A DNA stretch of 64,000 nucleotides. It comes from Parapedobacter sp964498395. Lineage in GTDB: Bacteria; Bacteroidota; Bacteroidia; Sphingobacteriales; Sphingobacteriaceae. Below, one piece after another: positions 1-7,880 of this stretch. A program made the translations under genes and the position numbers. The notes under the pieces were generated by a model. It made no database searches, was not told the DNA's origin, and saw only the letters and a program-made list of their open reading frames with translations. The DNA is taken from positions 1 through 64,000 of the forward strand of contig CAZCHE010000015.1 of assembly GCA_964498395.1 (NCBI GenBank). The letters run 5' to 3'. Each line of letters begins with the position of its first letter. The stretch's first letter is position 1.

Positions 1-78
1 AACAATCAGGATCTTCTGCTCGGAGGTGAACATACGCCTGGTCTTGCGGCGGATGTCCTTGATGAAATTTTCGGGGGT
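1..78 (-). pseudogene. Transposase fragment, N-terminal part, cut by window edge
   Basis: Reading the minus strand from about 78 down to 1 gives 26 open codons rich in Lys and Arg, with the core ENFIKDIRRKTRRMF followed by TSEQKILIV. This resembles the N-terminal helix-turn-helix part of IS3-type transposases, which act on the terminal repeats of their own element. The only in-frame ATG is at 33, inside the conserved part, and upstream the frame runs into codons with no good start. The fragment therefore seems to have lost its true 5' end at a junction near 78-80. The rest lies outside the window. Family placement is from memory of similar proteins and is uncertain. Confidence 0.45.
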
Positions 79-161
79 GCAAAAGCACTGCGATACTCAA
101 TAGCGTCAAAGCCCTTAGATTTGATATACTCGCATAGAAACTGTGTAGGCAAATATGTAAT
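78..161 (-). pseudogene. RES-domain gene fragment (C-terminal motif only)
   Basis: On the minus strand 28 codons encode a peptide containing YLPTQFLCEYIKSKGFD and then AIEYRSAF. This matches the C-terminal signature of RES-domain proteins, the NAD-degrading toxins of Xre-RES toxin-antitoxin modules. A TAG codon lies immediately upstream (162-164), and the frame is abandoned at 78 where transposase-like sequence starts. It is a remnant without function. It suggests that a RES gene once stood here and was broken by an insertion. Confidence 0.45.
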
Positions 162-195
162 CTACCCGTAAATTTGCTGCAACCATTGGTGTAGT

Positions 196-1542
196 TTATT
201 TATCAAGCACCTCCCAGTGGCCGCCCTTAGCAGGGCCGATGCGACGTAATCTCTTTTCCTTTTGCAACTGGCTGACATTTCGCTCTACCGAACGCTCAGT
301 AATTTCCAGTAATAGCGAAAGTTCAGGTATTGTAATCTCGGGGTTCTCCCGTATATAGGTTATAATTTTCCCCGACGTTTTCCCCGACGTTTTCCCCGAC
401 GTTTTCCCCGACGTTTTTGGTGTATCTGTTGTTTCAGCATACGCGATAACACGAAATCCATGCTGAAAATTCTCAAATTTGGGCGCTTTCAGCCCATACT
501 GCTCAAATGCCTCTCGGATACGCCTGACACCAGACCCATACTTTTCTATCAATTGAGCCTCCTTAAAGATGGCGGCAATTTTCCGGTTACGGGAGTACGA
601 TGAATACTCGTCGGCGAGTAGCTGCTCAATGGTGATTGTATCCGGAAGGTGGCCGGGGTTGAAAAACTCAATATAATCGTCGAAAATTTTTACCGACGAA
701 TCGCCGCTGTTCATATAATCACGGTGTACAATCATGTTCGTTACGATTTCACGCAACGCCAGCATCGGGTATTGCCAGCGTTCCTCGCGCTGCGGATCGC
801 CGGTGATGATGTATTCTTTATTGATGTGCTTACGGATAAACGCCAACACCTCCTCCACTTCGCTGAACAGGTCACTGCGAACAGTCAACCCGTCCTTAAT
901 ACTGGTCGGTGTAGAGAAACGGCCCAATTCAATGGCTGCCTGAAAGACATCGTTTTTGGCAAACAGCAGGAATCCGGCGTTAGTCACCTGCGTGCCCCGG
1001 ATCAACTCAAACTTGGTCAATACGGTCAACGGATCGTCTGTGAGCGGCATTTCCTTTCCCTGGTTGCTCTTTTCGGTAAACTTCACCACCTTATCCAGCG
1101 ATAGGTCTTCAAGTGTCCTATCTGGATTAATGTAACTATCCCAGCTGGTATTGAAAGACCGGAGGTGTAGGTCGGCGATTTCCATCAACGACAGTTGGTG
1201 GTTGGCATTGTTTACCCGCTTGTAATATCGGCCCTTGAATGCGACCGGTTTTATCGGAAATTCTTTTACCGACAGTACGCCGACTTTAGTTCCACCCAGA
1301 TCAACCTCATCTGCATCAGGAATGATGCTGGGCTGGGTTTTGTTCTTGACCTCATTGACCCATTTCTGTAACGACTCATTGCCTAACGTAAAACCTTTCA
1401 CGGCAGTTCCATTGTCACCCATACCGATGAATACCTTACCGCCCTTGCTGTTGGCGAAGGCCGTAAGCGACTCAATGACCGCATCGGAAAACGAGCTTTT
1501 GAATTCGATGTGTTGGTCTTCGCGTATTCTGGTTTTTGGCAT
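196..1542 (-). CDS. AlbA_2/Schlafen-type ATP-binding regulator with C-terminal winged helix
   Basis: This 448-residue protein is a predicted transcriptional regulator of the RecG-like/AlbA_2 type. The N-terminal AlbA_2 (Schlafen) domain covers about residues 10-130, with the signature EFKSSF then LTAFANSKGGKVFIG. A central GHKL-like ATPase part includes EIVTNMIVHRDY (about 265-280) and IEKYGSGVRRI. The C-terminal about 65 residues look like a winged helix (ITIPELSLLLEITERSVERN). Between them lies a TSGK x4 linker encoded by a 12-bp tandem repeat. The ATG at 1542 follows a TATCTTTG -7 box. It stands alone, next to transposase and RES debris. The family is common in accessory regions, and its targets are usually unknown; none can be named here. 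Confidence 0.85.
   Translation of the reverse strand: MPKTRIREDQHIEFKSSFSDAVIESLTAFANSKGGKVFIGMGDNGTAVKGFTLGNESLQKWVNEVKNKTQPSIIPDADEVDLGGTKVGVLSVKEFPIKPVAFKGRYYKRVNNANHQLSLMEIADLHLRSFNTSWDSYINPDRTLEDLSLDKVVKFTEKSNQGKEMPLTDDPLTVLTKFELIRGTQVTNAGFLLFAKNDVFQAAIELGRFSTPTSIKDGLTVRSDLFSEVEEVLAFIRKHINKEYIITGDPQREERWQYPMLALREIVTNMIVHRDYMNSGDSSVKIFDDYIEFFNPGHLPDTITIEQLLADEYSSYSRNRKIAAIFKEAQLIEKYGSGVRRIREAFEQYGLKAPKFENFQHGFRVIAYAETTDTPKTSGKTSGKTSGKTSGKIITYIRENPEITIPELSLLLEITERSVERNVSQLQKEKRLRRIGPAKGGHWEVLDK
366..413 (-). repeat. 12-bp in-frame tandem repeat, four copies
   Basis: The unit TTTTCCCCGACG (plus strand) is repeated four times without change and encodes Thr-Ser-Gly-Lys units in the linker of the AlbA_2 regulator. 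Because the unit is 12 bp, copy-number change would lengthen or shorten the linker without a frameshift. Confidence 0.95.
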
Positions 1543-1576
1543 ATTTGTATAATTTTTCGCGTCCTTGTTGGGCAGT

Positions 1577-1601
1577 CAAAGATAACTAATTTCTAAATTA
1601 G
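1577..1601 (-). promoter_or_regulatory. -7 box with adjacent palindrome upstream of the AlbA_2 gene
   Basis: On the minus strand TATCTTTG (1577-1584) matches the Bacteroidota -7 consensus TAnnTTTG and lies 35 bases before the ATG at 1542. Immediately upstream, 1586-1601 is CTAATTTCTAAATTAG, a palindrome with 7-base arms, placed where a repressor would block the promoter. No TTG is found at the proper -33 distance. Autoregulation by the downstream winged-helix protein is a guess. Confidence 0.55.
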
Positions 1602-1602
1602 T

Positions 1603-1810
1603 ACCCCACTCGCACTGACACTCCGGAAGCCATCAGCGTGAAACCAAATAGGCTGATCTGCGACCGGCGAAACCAAGGCTATCCAAGGACGAGCCAAGGT
1701 ATCTATTGGCTAATCCGGACTGAAATCTAATACCTATGGCTTAACTTGGTGGTAATAACGGTGATGGTAGCCGTTCGCATACAATTATCTGCCATTCGTA
1801 TATGCGTTAG
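1603..1810. other. Non-coding stretch with one copy of a flanking repeat
   Basis: No credible gene is seen between the AlbA_2 regulator promoter and the promoter of the next lipoprotein. Bases 1631-1650 (CATCAGCGTGAAACCAAATA) nearly match 2973-2992 on the other side of that lipoprotein gene. Confidence 0.6.
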
Positions 1811-1841
1811 TTGTTCTTAATAGAATAATATCATAGTTTTG
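1811..1841 (+). promoter_or_regulatory. Promoter for the FimB/Mfa2-like lipoprotein
   Basis: TTG at 1811-1813, a 20-base spacer and TAGTTTTG at 1834-1841 fit the Bacteroidota promoter. Transcription would start near 1846-1848, leaving a leader of about 100 bases before the ATG at 1952. Confidence 0.6.
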
Positions 1842-1951
1842 AGCGCAGCTAGCAGTTGACAATTACAGCGGTGACAAAACTGATTATAGCCGAATCAACA
1901 ACTATTTTAAATACGGGCTGATTAGCCGTTGACTACTTAAATCGATACAAT

Positions 1952-2904
1952 ATGAAAAAACAATTCTACCATTTAATTTATCTTCTCATCGCAACGGCAA
2001 TAGCGGTATCATGCAGTAAGTCTGAAGATGAAATCCAACAGCCTGATGAAACCAAGGAAACGTACGAAGTATCCTTTCGCGTTAAATCTTTCACGCAGCA
2101 AATGTTTCCAATTGCAAGCAATTTGCCCTTAGATGGGTTGAGTGGGCTCGACGAATCTATTTATAAAATAAAGTATTTAATTTTCGACTATAGGGGCAAC
2201 AATGTAGAAACGATCATCCAGCTCAACACCGACCCTGATTTCGGTTCACATTCCCTAAAGCTGGCTGAGGGAGACTACAAAATAGTAATATGGGCGACAA
2301 GTGGAGACGTGCGAGACGGTTCTGACCTTAAGGCAAATTATGATCATGCTGTCCTCCATGCAGCTGAATACCCAGCAGGATCTAGTCCTGTTATTATTCA
2401 CGATTCATTTTACAAAGAATACGATTTTTCGGTTTCGGGAACCGATGTTAGCAATGAAATTGTGTTAGAGCGGGAAACTGCGAAACTGGAGTTGCAAATT
2501 CTGGGGGGGGGGGAATTCCAAGTAATGCGACCACGCTTAAATTATCGTACACCTCGCATACGATGATCCGACCAGCAGATTATGAATATGGGAGCAACGC
2601 TTCAGATGTTAATATGAGTGAATTTTTTTCATTGGAACAATACTCCGACACTGAGGGCTACACATTCCACACCTATGTATTACCTCAAATTGCAAACGAA
2701 ATCTTTAAGACGGACGTCACGCTAAGCATTTTGGATGAAAACGGGAATGTATTAACATATAAGGTAATTGAAGACGTCGAGGTGTTTAGAAACAAAAAGA
2801 CGATTCTGACTGGCGCTGTCGGGGAAAATGAAGAGTCAACGTCGAGCTTTGCAATCAATATAGATACGACGTGGGACGATAGTCATGAAGTGGTAAACTT
2901 TTAA
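1952..2904 (+). pseudogene. FimB/Mfa2-like surface lipoprotein, frameshifted at an 11-G tract
   Basis: The first frame starts at ATG 1952 with a lipoprotein signal (IATAIAVSC) and runs to 2566. The second frame (2563-2904) continues the same protein. The frames join at 2503-2513, a run of eleven G. A run of nine or twelve G would restore one protein of about 316-317 residues, reading LQILGG then GIPSNATTLKLSY. The text (YKIKYLIFDYRGN, YKIVIWATSGDV and the end INIDTTW) resembles FimB/Mfa2-type fimbrial anchor lipoproteins. The role would be fimbria anchoring or tip formation at the outer membrane. The break may be a sequencing error, a pseudogene, or slipped-strand phase variation. The ATG at 2563 is not a separate start. 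Confidence 0.7.
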
Positions 2905-2950
2905 TTTGAAAACAATCAAATCCCTTTGACTAAAACCCCTCATGGCCTAA

Positions 2951-2984
2951 TTCGCACTGATGTTTCGCAGGGCATCAGTGCGAA
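2951..2984 (+). repeat. Perfect 12-bp hairpin downstream of the lipoprotein gene
   Basis: TTCGCACTGATG (2951-2962) pairs perfectly with CATCAGTGCGAA (2973-2984) around a 10-base loop. There is no T-run, so it is not a classic terminator. It may still stabilise or end the transcript. Confidence 0.75.
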
Positions 2985-3082
2985 ACCAAATATAGCGGCC
3001 TGCTATTGAAAAAAGAGTGGTAAAAGCTATTTGCCTTTCGCCACTCAAATCTCAACAAGATGACGACTCACACACCTGCTTT

Positions 3083-3418
3083 TCAATTGTCGTACTCGCT
3101 GCAATCGAAGTCTTCCCAATCGGCCAACGCTTGCTCTGCGGCTTCTCTGTATTGGGGATACAAGTTACAGTTTCGGGCAGCTTTCAGGTAATCTTCGCCG
3201 AGTTTTTTCAGTTTCTGGCAATTGTCAACACTCATATCATCAGAAAACGCCTGGGCAGCATCGGTAAAGGCCTTAGCTTTCGTCACGACATCATCACATG
3301 AGTTGATCCCAAGCGGGTCTGATTTTTTACAGCCACTTAAGGATGTCATGATCACGGAAACGGACAACAACCCAAGCGCCAATGATCTGCGCAGCGTGTT
3401 TTTTCTAAGATAATTCAT
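3083..3418 (-). CDS. Small hypothetical lipoprotein
   Basis: A 111-residue protein with a lipoprotein signal peptide ending in the lipobox SLSGC (about residues 26-30) followed by KKSDPLG. The mature part of about 80 residues is acidic with four further cysteines (NSCDD, DNCQK, RNCNLY, FDCSEY), spaced so that two disulfides could form in a helical fold. I recognise no family. The ATG at 3418 is preceded by AT-rich sequence with no obvious ribosome site. It lies alone between two plus-strand genes and probably faces the periplasm or cell surface. Confidence 0.7.
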   Translation of the reverse strand: MNYLRKNTLRRSLALGLLSVSVIMTSLSGCKKSDPLGINSCDDVVTKAKAFTDAAQAFSDDMSVDNCQKLKKLGEDYLKAARNCNLYPQYREAAEQALADWEDFDCSEYDN

Positions 3419-3441
3419 ACGATAAGATTAATTTTAAATGG

Positions 3442-3774
3442 TTAACACTCAAGATGGTGTAAAAGTAGAAGCAGAACGCTAAGCGCACAATACCTAAAAT
3501 GGTGTATTATATCGCAACATACGACCAAAAAATAACCCCGGCTCGCCATAAAAACAAGCCGGGGCATACTGCACACGTATGAAAAACATGTTACCCCCAT
3601 TGGGGTCGGGGGCTGTCTACCTAAATCGATCTCAAATATAGGGATAAAAACGGCGCTGGCTAGATGTACGGGGTTGTTCAATTTATTCATTGTCAATCCA
3701 ACCGCTTATTTGCATTATCGCATGTGAAACGGCTGGCCTGGATACCAACCTGCACCGTTTGTATCCAGATCGGC
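3442..3774. other. Non-coding stretch
   Basis: No convincing gene is present. Short open frames here lack plausible starts and resemble nothing I know. The left end should hold the upstream signals of the small lipoprotein at 3083-3418. Confidence 0.5.
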
Positions 3775-3805
3775 TTGACCGCCCTGCTTTTTTTGGCTAC
3801 CTTTG
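3775..3805 (+). promoter_or_regulatory. Promoter for the lipoprotein at 3968
   Basis: TTG at 3775-3777, 20 bases, then TACCTTTG at 3798-3805. The predicted start near 3812 leaves a leader of about 155 bases before ATG 3968, longer than for most genes in this window. Confidence 0.55.
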
Positions 3806-3967
3806 GGCGGCTTAGCAGGATGCACCGTATCGCTGACGAGTCAGCAAAATGACTGGCCGCATGGTCTGAACCGATAAAAATGAAAAACCCCATGAAGCGC
3901 AATAAGACTACTGCCTAATGATAATCCTCCCATTACCCGCTGGTTTTAACGATTCAAAACGGCCTAA

Positions 3968-5017
3968 ATGCGGGTAAAGTATTCCAGTTATATCGGCTTA
4001 GCTTTGGCACTATGCGTTTATGCTTGCCAATCGGCGAATAGTGACAGTAACGTGGCTGCATTGCCCCAAGGCGATACAGTGATCCCGCAAACCTACGTAA
4101 AACTGGATGGGAATGATTCGGACCTCGTATCGGAGGTGGACACCCTGGCTTACCAGGCAAAATTATTGGCGCTGGCCAACGGGGATACCACGGGTCATTG
4201 GCCAGTGTGGCCCCAACCATATCCCCTGCCCGGTGCGGTACTGCCCCATAAGCGGATCGTGGCTTTCTATGGCAACCTATATTCGGCAAAGATGGGTGTC
4301 CTTGGCGAATTGCCGCCACAGCAGCTATGGGATAAACTGGACGAGGAAGTGGCGAGATGGAACGCTGCCGATACCACCACCCATGCCATACCGGCACTCC
4401 ATTACATTGCCGTAACGGCACAGGGTAGCCCCGGCAGGGATGGTAAGCACCGCATGCGTATGCCATGGAGCCAAATCGACTCCGTATTGCGCTTGGCAGC
4501 GCATCGGGAGGCTTTAGTGTTTCTGGATATCCAGGTTGGGTTCAGTACGCTGCAGGATGAGTTGCCACGCTTGGATACCTTTCTGCGTATGCCCCACGTA
4601 CATTTAGGCATTGACCCCGAGTTTTCCATGAAAGATAGCCTGCCGCCCGGCAAGCGCATTGGGCATTTCACTGCAGCCGATATCAATTTTGCGGCTGCAC
4701 ATTTGGCCGAGCTGGTACGTGCGCATCGACTACCCACAAAGGTGTTGGTAGTGCATCGGTTTACGCAGGGGATGGTCAAGGATTACCAACAAATAGCCTT
4801 GCGGCCTGAAGTGCAAATGGTGATTGACATGGATGGCTGGGGTGCTCCCGCGCTGAAGAAGAACACCTATTATAGCTATGTATTCCACGAACCCGTCCAA
4901 TTTACGGGGTTTAAGTTTTTCTATAAGAACGACCTGATACGCGCCCCTCATCGGATGATGACACCTGAGGAGGTGTTAGCATTAACCCCGATACCGGTTT
5001 ATATCCAATATCAGTAG
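3968..5017 (+). CDS. Hypothetical lipoprotein, possible TIM-barrel (glycosidase-like) fold
   Basis: A 349-residue protein with a short lipoprotein signal (LALCVYACQSANS; Cys about 18). After a low-complexity spacer the mature part alternates hydrophobic strands and helices: RIVAFYGNLYS, PALHYIAVTAQG, ALVFLDIQVGF, VHLGIDPEFSM, VLVVHRFTQGMV, VQMVIDMDGWG, YSYVFHEPVQFTGFKFFY. Strands ending in D or E (LDIQ, GIDPEF, IDMDGWG) are typical of TIM-barrel hydrolases, which suggests a sugar- or peptidoglycan-directed enzyme on the outer membrane. That is inference from pattern only; I recognise no named family. It is monocistronic with its own promoter and converges on the ARMT1-like gene. Confidence 0.7.
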   Translation: MRVKYSSYIGLALALCVYACQSANSDSNVAALPQGDTVIPQTYVKLDGNDSDLVSEVDTLAYQAKLLALANGDTTGHWPVWPQPYPLPGAVLPHKRIVAFYGNLYSAKMGVLGELPPQQLWDKLDEEVARWNAADTTTHAIPALHYIAVTAQGSPGRDGKHRMRMPWSQIDSVLRLAAHREALVFLDIQVGFSTLQDELPRLDTFLRMPHVHLGIDPEFSMKDSLPPGKRIGHFTAADINFAAAHLAELVRAHRLPTKVLVVHRFTQGMVKDYQQIALRPEVQMVIDMDGWGAPALKKNTYYSYVFHEPVQFTGFKFFYKNDLIRAPHRMMTPEEVLALTPIPVYIQYQ

Positions 5018-5084
5018 CAATGGACGCCACCTTGTGCTGATACTCCGGCTCTTCATTTACGCTGCCAACTGTACCGCTGTCTTT

Positions 5085-6242
5085 TCAAGGCCGATATTCA
5101 TTAAACATGATCATACCGTGTTCGCCATTAGTTAACCAATTTTTGTCTAGCTCATTGAGAAGCCGTACCTGTTCGCTTGATAAGCCAAGCATGAGTTCTG
5201 ATTTCAGTGTCCTCAACACCAATGTGTTATTTTCGAGATAACGAAGATGCTTCTCAACAGGTTCTGTCAATGGCCAATTTCTATCTTCGAACAACCTTCT
5301 GTAATTAGCATCACCTTTAAATATGATGAGGGATGAAGAACAAAAATCCTGCTTTAACGGTAATGGAAATTCTGTGAAATGGCAGGGGCTATTCCAGAAT
5401 AGACCATTTTCAACTATTATTCTTCCCTCACTCACAAATTGTTTAATCCTATAGGCAATTTGCTGTACTGTAACATTGCCTATGTCCAAAAGGTAATCGA
5501 TAAGCCAAAGCGCATCTTCGATAGTGGCATCCGAGACAAAAGTCGGGTAGCTTTTGAGGTGTAAAACGATTTGCGCTGTATGATACTCCGATATTAAATG
5601 ATCAATCAAAAATAAGTCGGTAAGCAATTCTATCCCTGCATTGTCAGCTACATAATCAACCCGCTTTAGCGGTTTATTAGTTTTCACAAATATTTCCAAT
5701 GCCGTTGTATCATCAATTATTAATGAGCCTCGTTCTGCTGCGTTTGTAAAGGTACCGCTTGTATTTATTTGGCTTAAGTCCGCACTGTTTCCCCACAATG
5801 ACGCTTTCAACAACACCTCCATTTTGCTGTCATCACGGATAAGTGTTGAAAGCTGATGGATAAAGGCTGTATTTTCCGTAATGCTATCTTGTTTTATTTT
5901 TTTAAAGGGATCGGCATACGTTGCGGGATACCCCATAATCTGCATGATACGTCTGTAGAAATAGGCTTCTACCTTGAAGAATGGTACTTCGCTGTACGTT
6001 TTACCAAGCTCCTGCTCAAAAAAAACATTCCAGAATTGGTATTCTTCCTTGGTTAGCGAGTTTATCTCGCTAATATATCCGTTCGACACCTCAAAAGACA
6101 GCTGATTAAGCTGTTGAATCTGACGTTTGGTTAGATGCTGGTCACTGATTACATTAGCTATGATATACGGGAGACGTTGATGTAAAGTATAATAAGCAAA
6201 TGAATTTTTATTTGCCCCTGATATAAATGCTGGTTCTTGCAT
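5085..6242 (-). CDS. ARMT1-like DUF89 metal-dependent phosphatase
   Basis: A 385-residue protein that I recognise as the ARMT1 (human C6orf211) branch of the DUF89 damage-control phosphatases. Landmarks run in the family order: N-terminal SFAYYTLHQRLP (about 14-25), YFYRRIM (94-100), SLWGNSADLS (148-157), metal-site DNAG (D200, N201) in DNAGIELLTDL, FVSDATIEDALWLID (235-249), FKGDANYRRL with D311 (308-317), and the closing RTLKSELMLGL. DUF89 enzymes need Mn, Co or Ni and remove phosphate from sugar phosphates and damaged metabolites; ARMT1 was also reported as a protein carboxyl methyltransferase. Length is near the human protein (about 440). It is the last gene of a three-gene minus-strand unit, 12 bases after the beta-helix membrane protein. 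Confidence 0.85.
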   Translation of the reverse strand: MQEPAFISGANKNSFAYYTLHQRLPYIIANVISDQHLTKRQIQQLNQLSFEVSNGYISEINSLTKEEYQFWNVFFEQELGKTYSEVPFFKVEAYFYRRIMQIMGYPATYADPFKKIKQDSITENTAFIHQLSTLIRDDSKMEVLLKASLWGNSADLSQINTSGTFTNAAERGSLIIDDTTALEIFVKTNKPLKRVDYVADNAGIELLTDLFLIDHLISEYHTAQIVLHLKSYPTFVSDATIEDALWLIDYLLDIGNVTVQQIAYRIKQFVSEGRIIVENGLFWNSPCHFTEFPLPLKQDFCSSSLIIFKGDANYRRLFEDRNWPLTEPVEKHLRYLENNTLVLRTLKSELMLGLSSEQVRLLNELDKNWLTNGEHGMIMFNEYRP

Positions 6243-6254
6243 AGGTGGATTGAT

Positions 6255-7880
6255 TTAACTTCTTCGGCCGTATTTTCGGAATGCTTGGATAAACTGATAA
6301 ATCAGGTAAGAGATAATTATTTTTGATATGCCTGAAATAAAGTAAATATAACCGGGAACCTGCTCGGTAACGATATTATATTCCTTCCTATCCATAAAGT
6401 ACGCTCCTGGCATAAGATAGTTTGCTTTATGTATAGGTGATAAAAACTCGAAATAATTACCGATAATGAACCAAGTGGTTTTCCAGTCATTCCCCATTGT
6501 ATATCCACGCAAATATACATAGATGAGATACAAAACAATACTAAATGCAAAGAGTACGAAAAATGACCTGCCAAGACCATCACTATGGTTATTAGAAACC
6601 TTATTCAGCCAAATCGCAAACCCATCTGCCCTTCTTCTATAGTTCTTCTGTTTTCGTAAGGCATCCAAAGCGAGTCCGCGATACCCGATTTCATTGGCTA
6701 TGTCATTATTTTTCTGAAAAACACCGCTCAACTGGCTCAATAACATCAATTCTGATTCGTGGTCTCTCTGCAAGGAACTCGCTGTGACAATTCTACATGG
6801 AAATTCATGGCCTAATATTACGATGTCTTGTATTCTGGAGTGTGCAAAGTCTATTTTCCCGCCCTTCCCTCCAAAATCACAATTGTAAAAATGTGTTTTC
6901 CCTAAATCGGAATAACTTATTTGAAGGCTATACTTGTCCTTGCGATGACTATCCGCTCTGCCGACATTGATAAACCTAAGGTCTCCGAAATTCGTGAAAT
7001 TTTGAAAAGACAACAAACCCGTCTTAACATCGTTAAACTGCAGAAAACTACCCACGGGATTATGACCGGTAAACGTTAGGCTTTGTCGGTTCTCTATTTT
7101 CGAAAATAGCCCCCGTGGAATAGTGGTACTTTCTAGGCATATCGCTTCCGTTTTACTATTATGGATTGTAAAATGGTCAATCGTGGAATCACGCAAATTT
7201 ATCGTCCGTATCTTGTCACTGTCTTCCTTACTATCCCCTCGCTCATTATAATCAACATTCTCTATGCTCAGCTTCTGAAATGTCGACCGATTTGAAAAAA
7301 ACATGTTAGCCGATCCATCGTTTCCATCCACATACTGAAAACGGGCACCTTTTATAGATAAGTCATTGACAGTAGAATTATCGATAAGAACAGCGGAACT
7401 ATTGTTGCTTGTTTTTTTACAGGTATATTTATCAATAACCAGGTGATCTATAGTGGTCTTATTGGAAATGTGAAAGTGCGAGACATACTTTTGATCATCA
7501 TTTGTTTGTTCCAAGGTCATTTCACTGATATGACAAGAACTGAGATCCAAACCTTCAATAGTTCCAGCAATTTTAACTGTTGATATTTCAGCGTTCGTTA
7601 TTGATAAGCTATTCAAATGGCATTCATCGGTTACCTCTAGCGCATGTATTCGTTTAGACTCATTAATCACCAAAGAAAATCTATTCGTTGCCCGAACAAT
7701 GATGTCTAGATTTTTGTTCTCCCAACTGCTATGGAACTCAAGTTTATCGATTTGTTCGTCCGAGATCTTAACTGTGTCGTTTACATTAACGTTCTCAATA
7801 TAGAGTATTCCATCGTTTCTGTATTGTTGGGACACATGCGCCCGAAGTTTGTCAATAATATAATCTGACATATCATTCAT
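6255..7880 (-). CDS. Beta-helix-like protein with two C-terminal membrane segments
   Basis: A 541-residue protein. Residues about 50-370 hold short repeats of the kind ...LSITNAEISTVKIAG..., ...LDLSSCHISEMTLE..., resembling the parallel beta-helix of pentapeptide-like proteins. A linker with LALDALRKQKNYRRRAD follows, then WLNKVSNNHSDGLGRSF, a motif I associate with membrane-anchored Bacteroidota beta-helix proteins. Two membrane segments close the protein (about 440-460 and 510-533), ending YQFIQAFRKYGRR. The function is unknown; a sensor or membrane effector is possible. Its ATG at 7880 overlaps the stop of the upstream methyltransferase by 8 bases, so the two are probably translationally coupled. 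A second ATG at 7871 is an alternative start. Confidence 0.7.
   Translation of the reverse strand: MNDMSDYIIDKLRAHVSQQYRNDGILYIENVNVNDTVKISDEQIDKLEFHSSWENKNLDIIVRATNRFSLVINESKRIHALEVTDECHLNSLSITNAEISTVKIAGTIEGLDLSSCHISEMTLEQTNDDQKYVSHFHISNKTTIDHLVIDKYTCKKTSNNSSAVLIDNSTVNDLSIKGARFQYVDGNDGSANMFFSNRSTFQKLSIENVDYNERGDSKEDSDKIRTINLRDSTIDHFTIHNSKTEAICLESTTIPRGLFSKIENRQSLTFTGHNPVGSFLQFNDVKTGLLSFQNFTNFGDLRFINVGRADSHRKDKYSLQISYSDLGKTHFYNCDFGGKGGKIDFAHSRIQDIVILGHEFPCRIVTASSLQRDHESELMLLSQLSGVFQKNNDIANEIGYRGLALDALRKQKNYRRRADGFAIWLNKVSNNHSDGLGRSFFVLFAFSIVLYLIYVYLRGYTMGNDWKTTWFIIGNYFEFLSPIHKANYLMPGAYFMDRKEYNIVTEQVPGYIYFISGISKIIISYLIYQFIQAFRKYGRRS

Noticed and set aside
366..413. A CRISPR-like array
   Set aside because: The four repeats are 12 bp, directly adjacent, without spacers, and in frame in a gene. 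No CRISPR array was seen anywhere in the window.
649..1104. Open frames on the plus strand over the AlbA_2 gene
   Set aside because: They are antisense shadows of a clearly conserved gene and have no plausible start or family.
2563..2904. A separate small gene starting at ATG 2563
   Set aside because: Its text continues the upstream lipoprotein in another frame, and reading back through 2514 the frame stays open with fitting residues. It is the second half of one frameshifted gene.
3442..3902. Short frames on both strands around 3.4-3.9 kb
   Set aside because: They overlap one another and resemble no protein, and one covers the promoter of the next lipoprotein.
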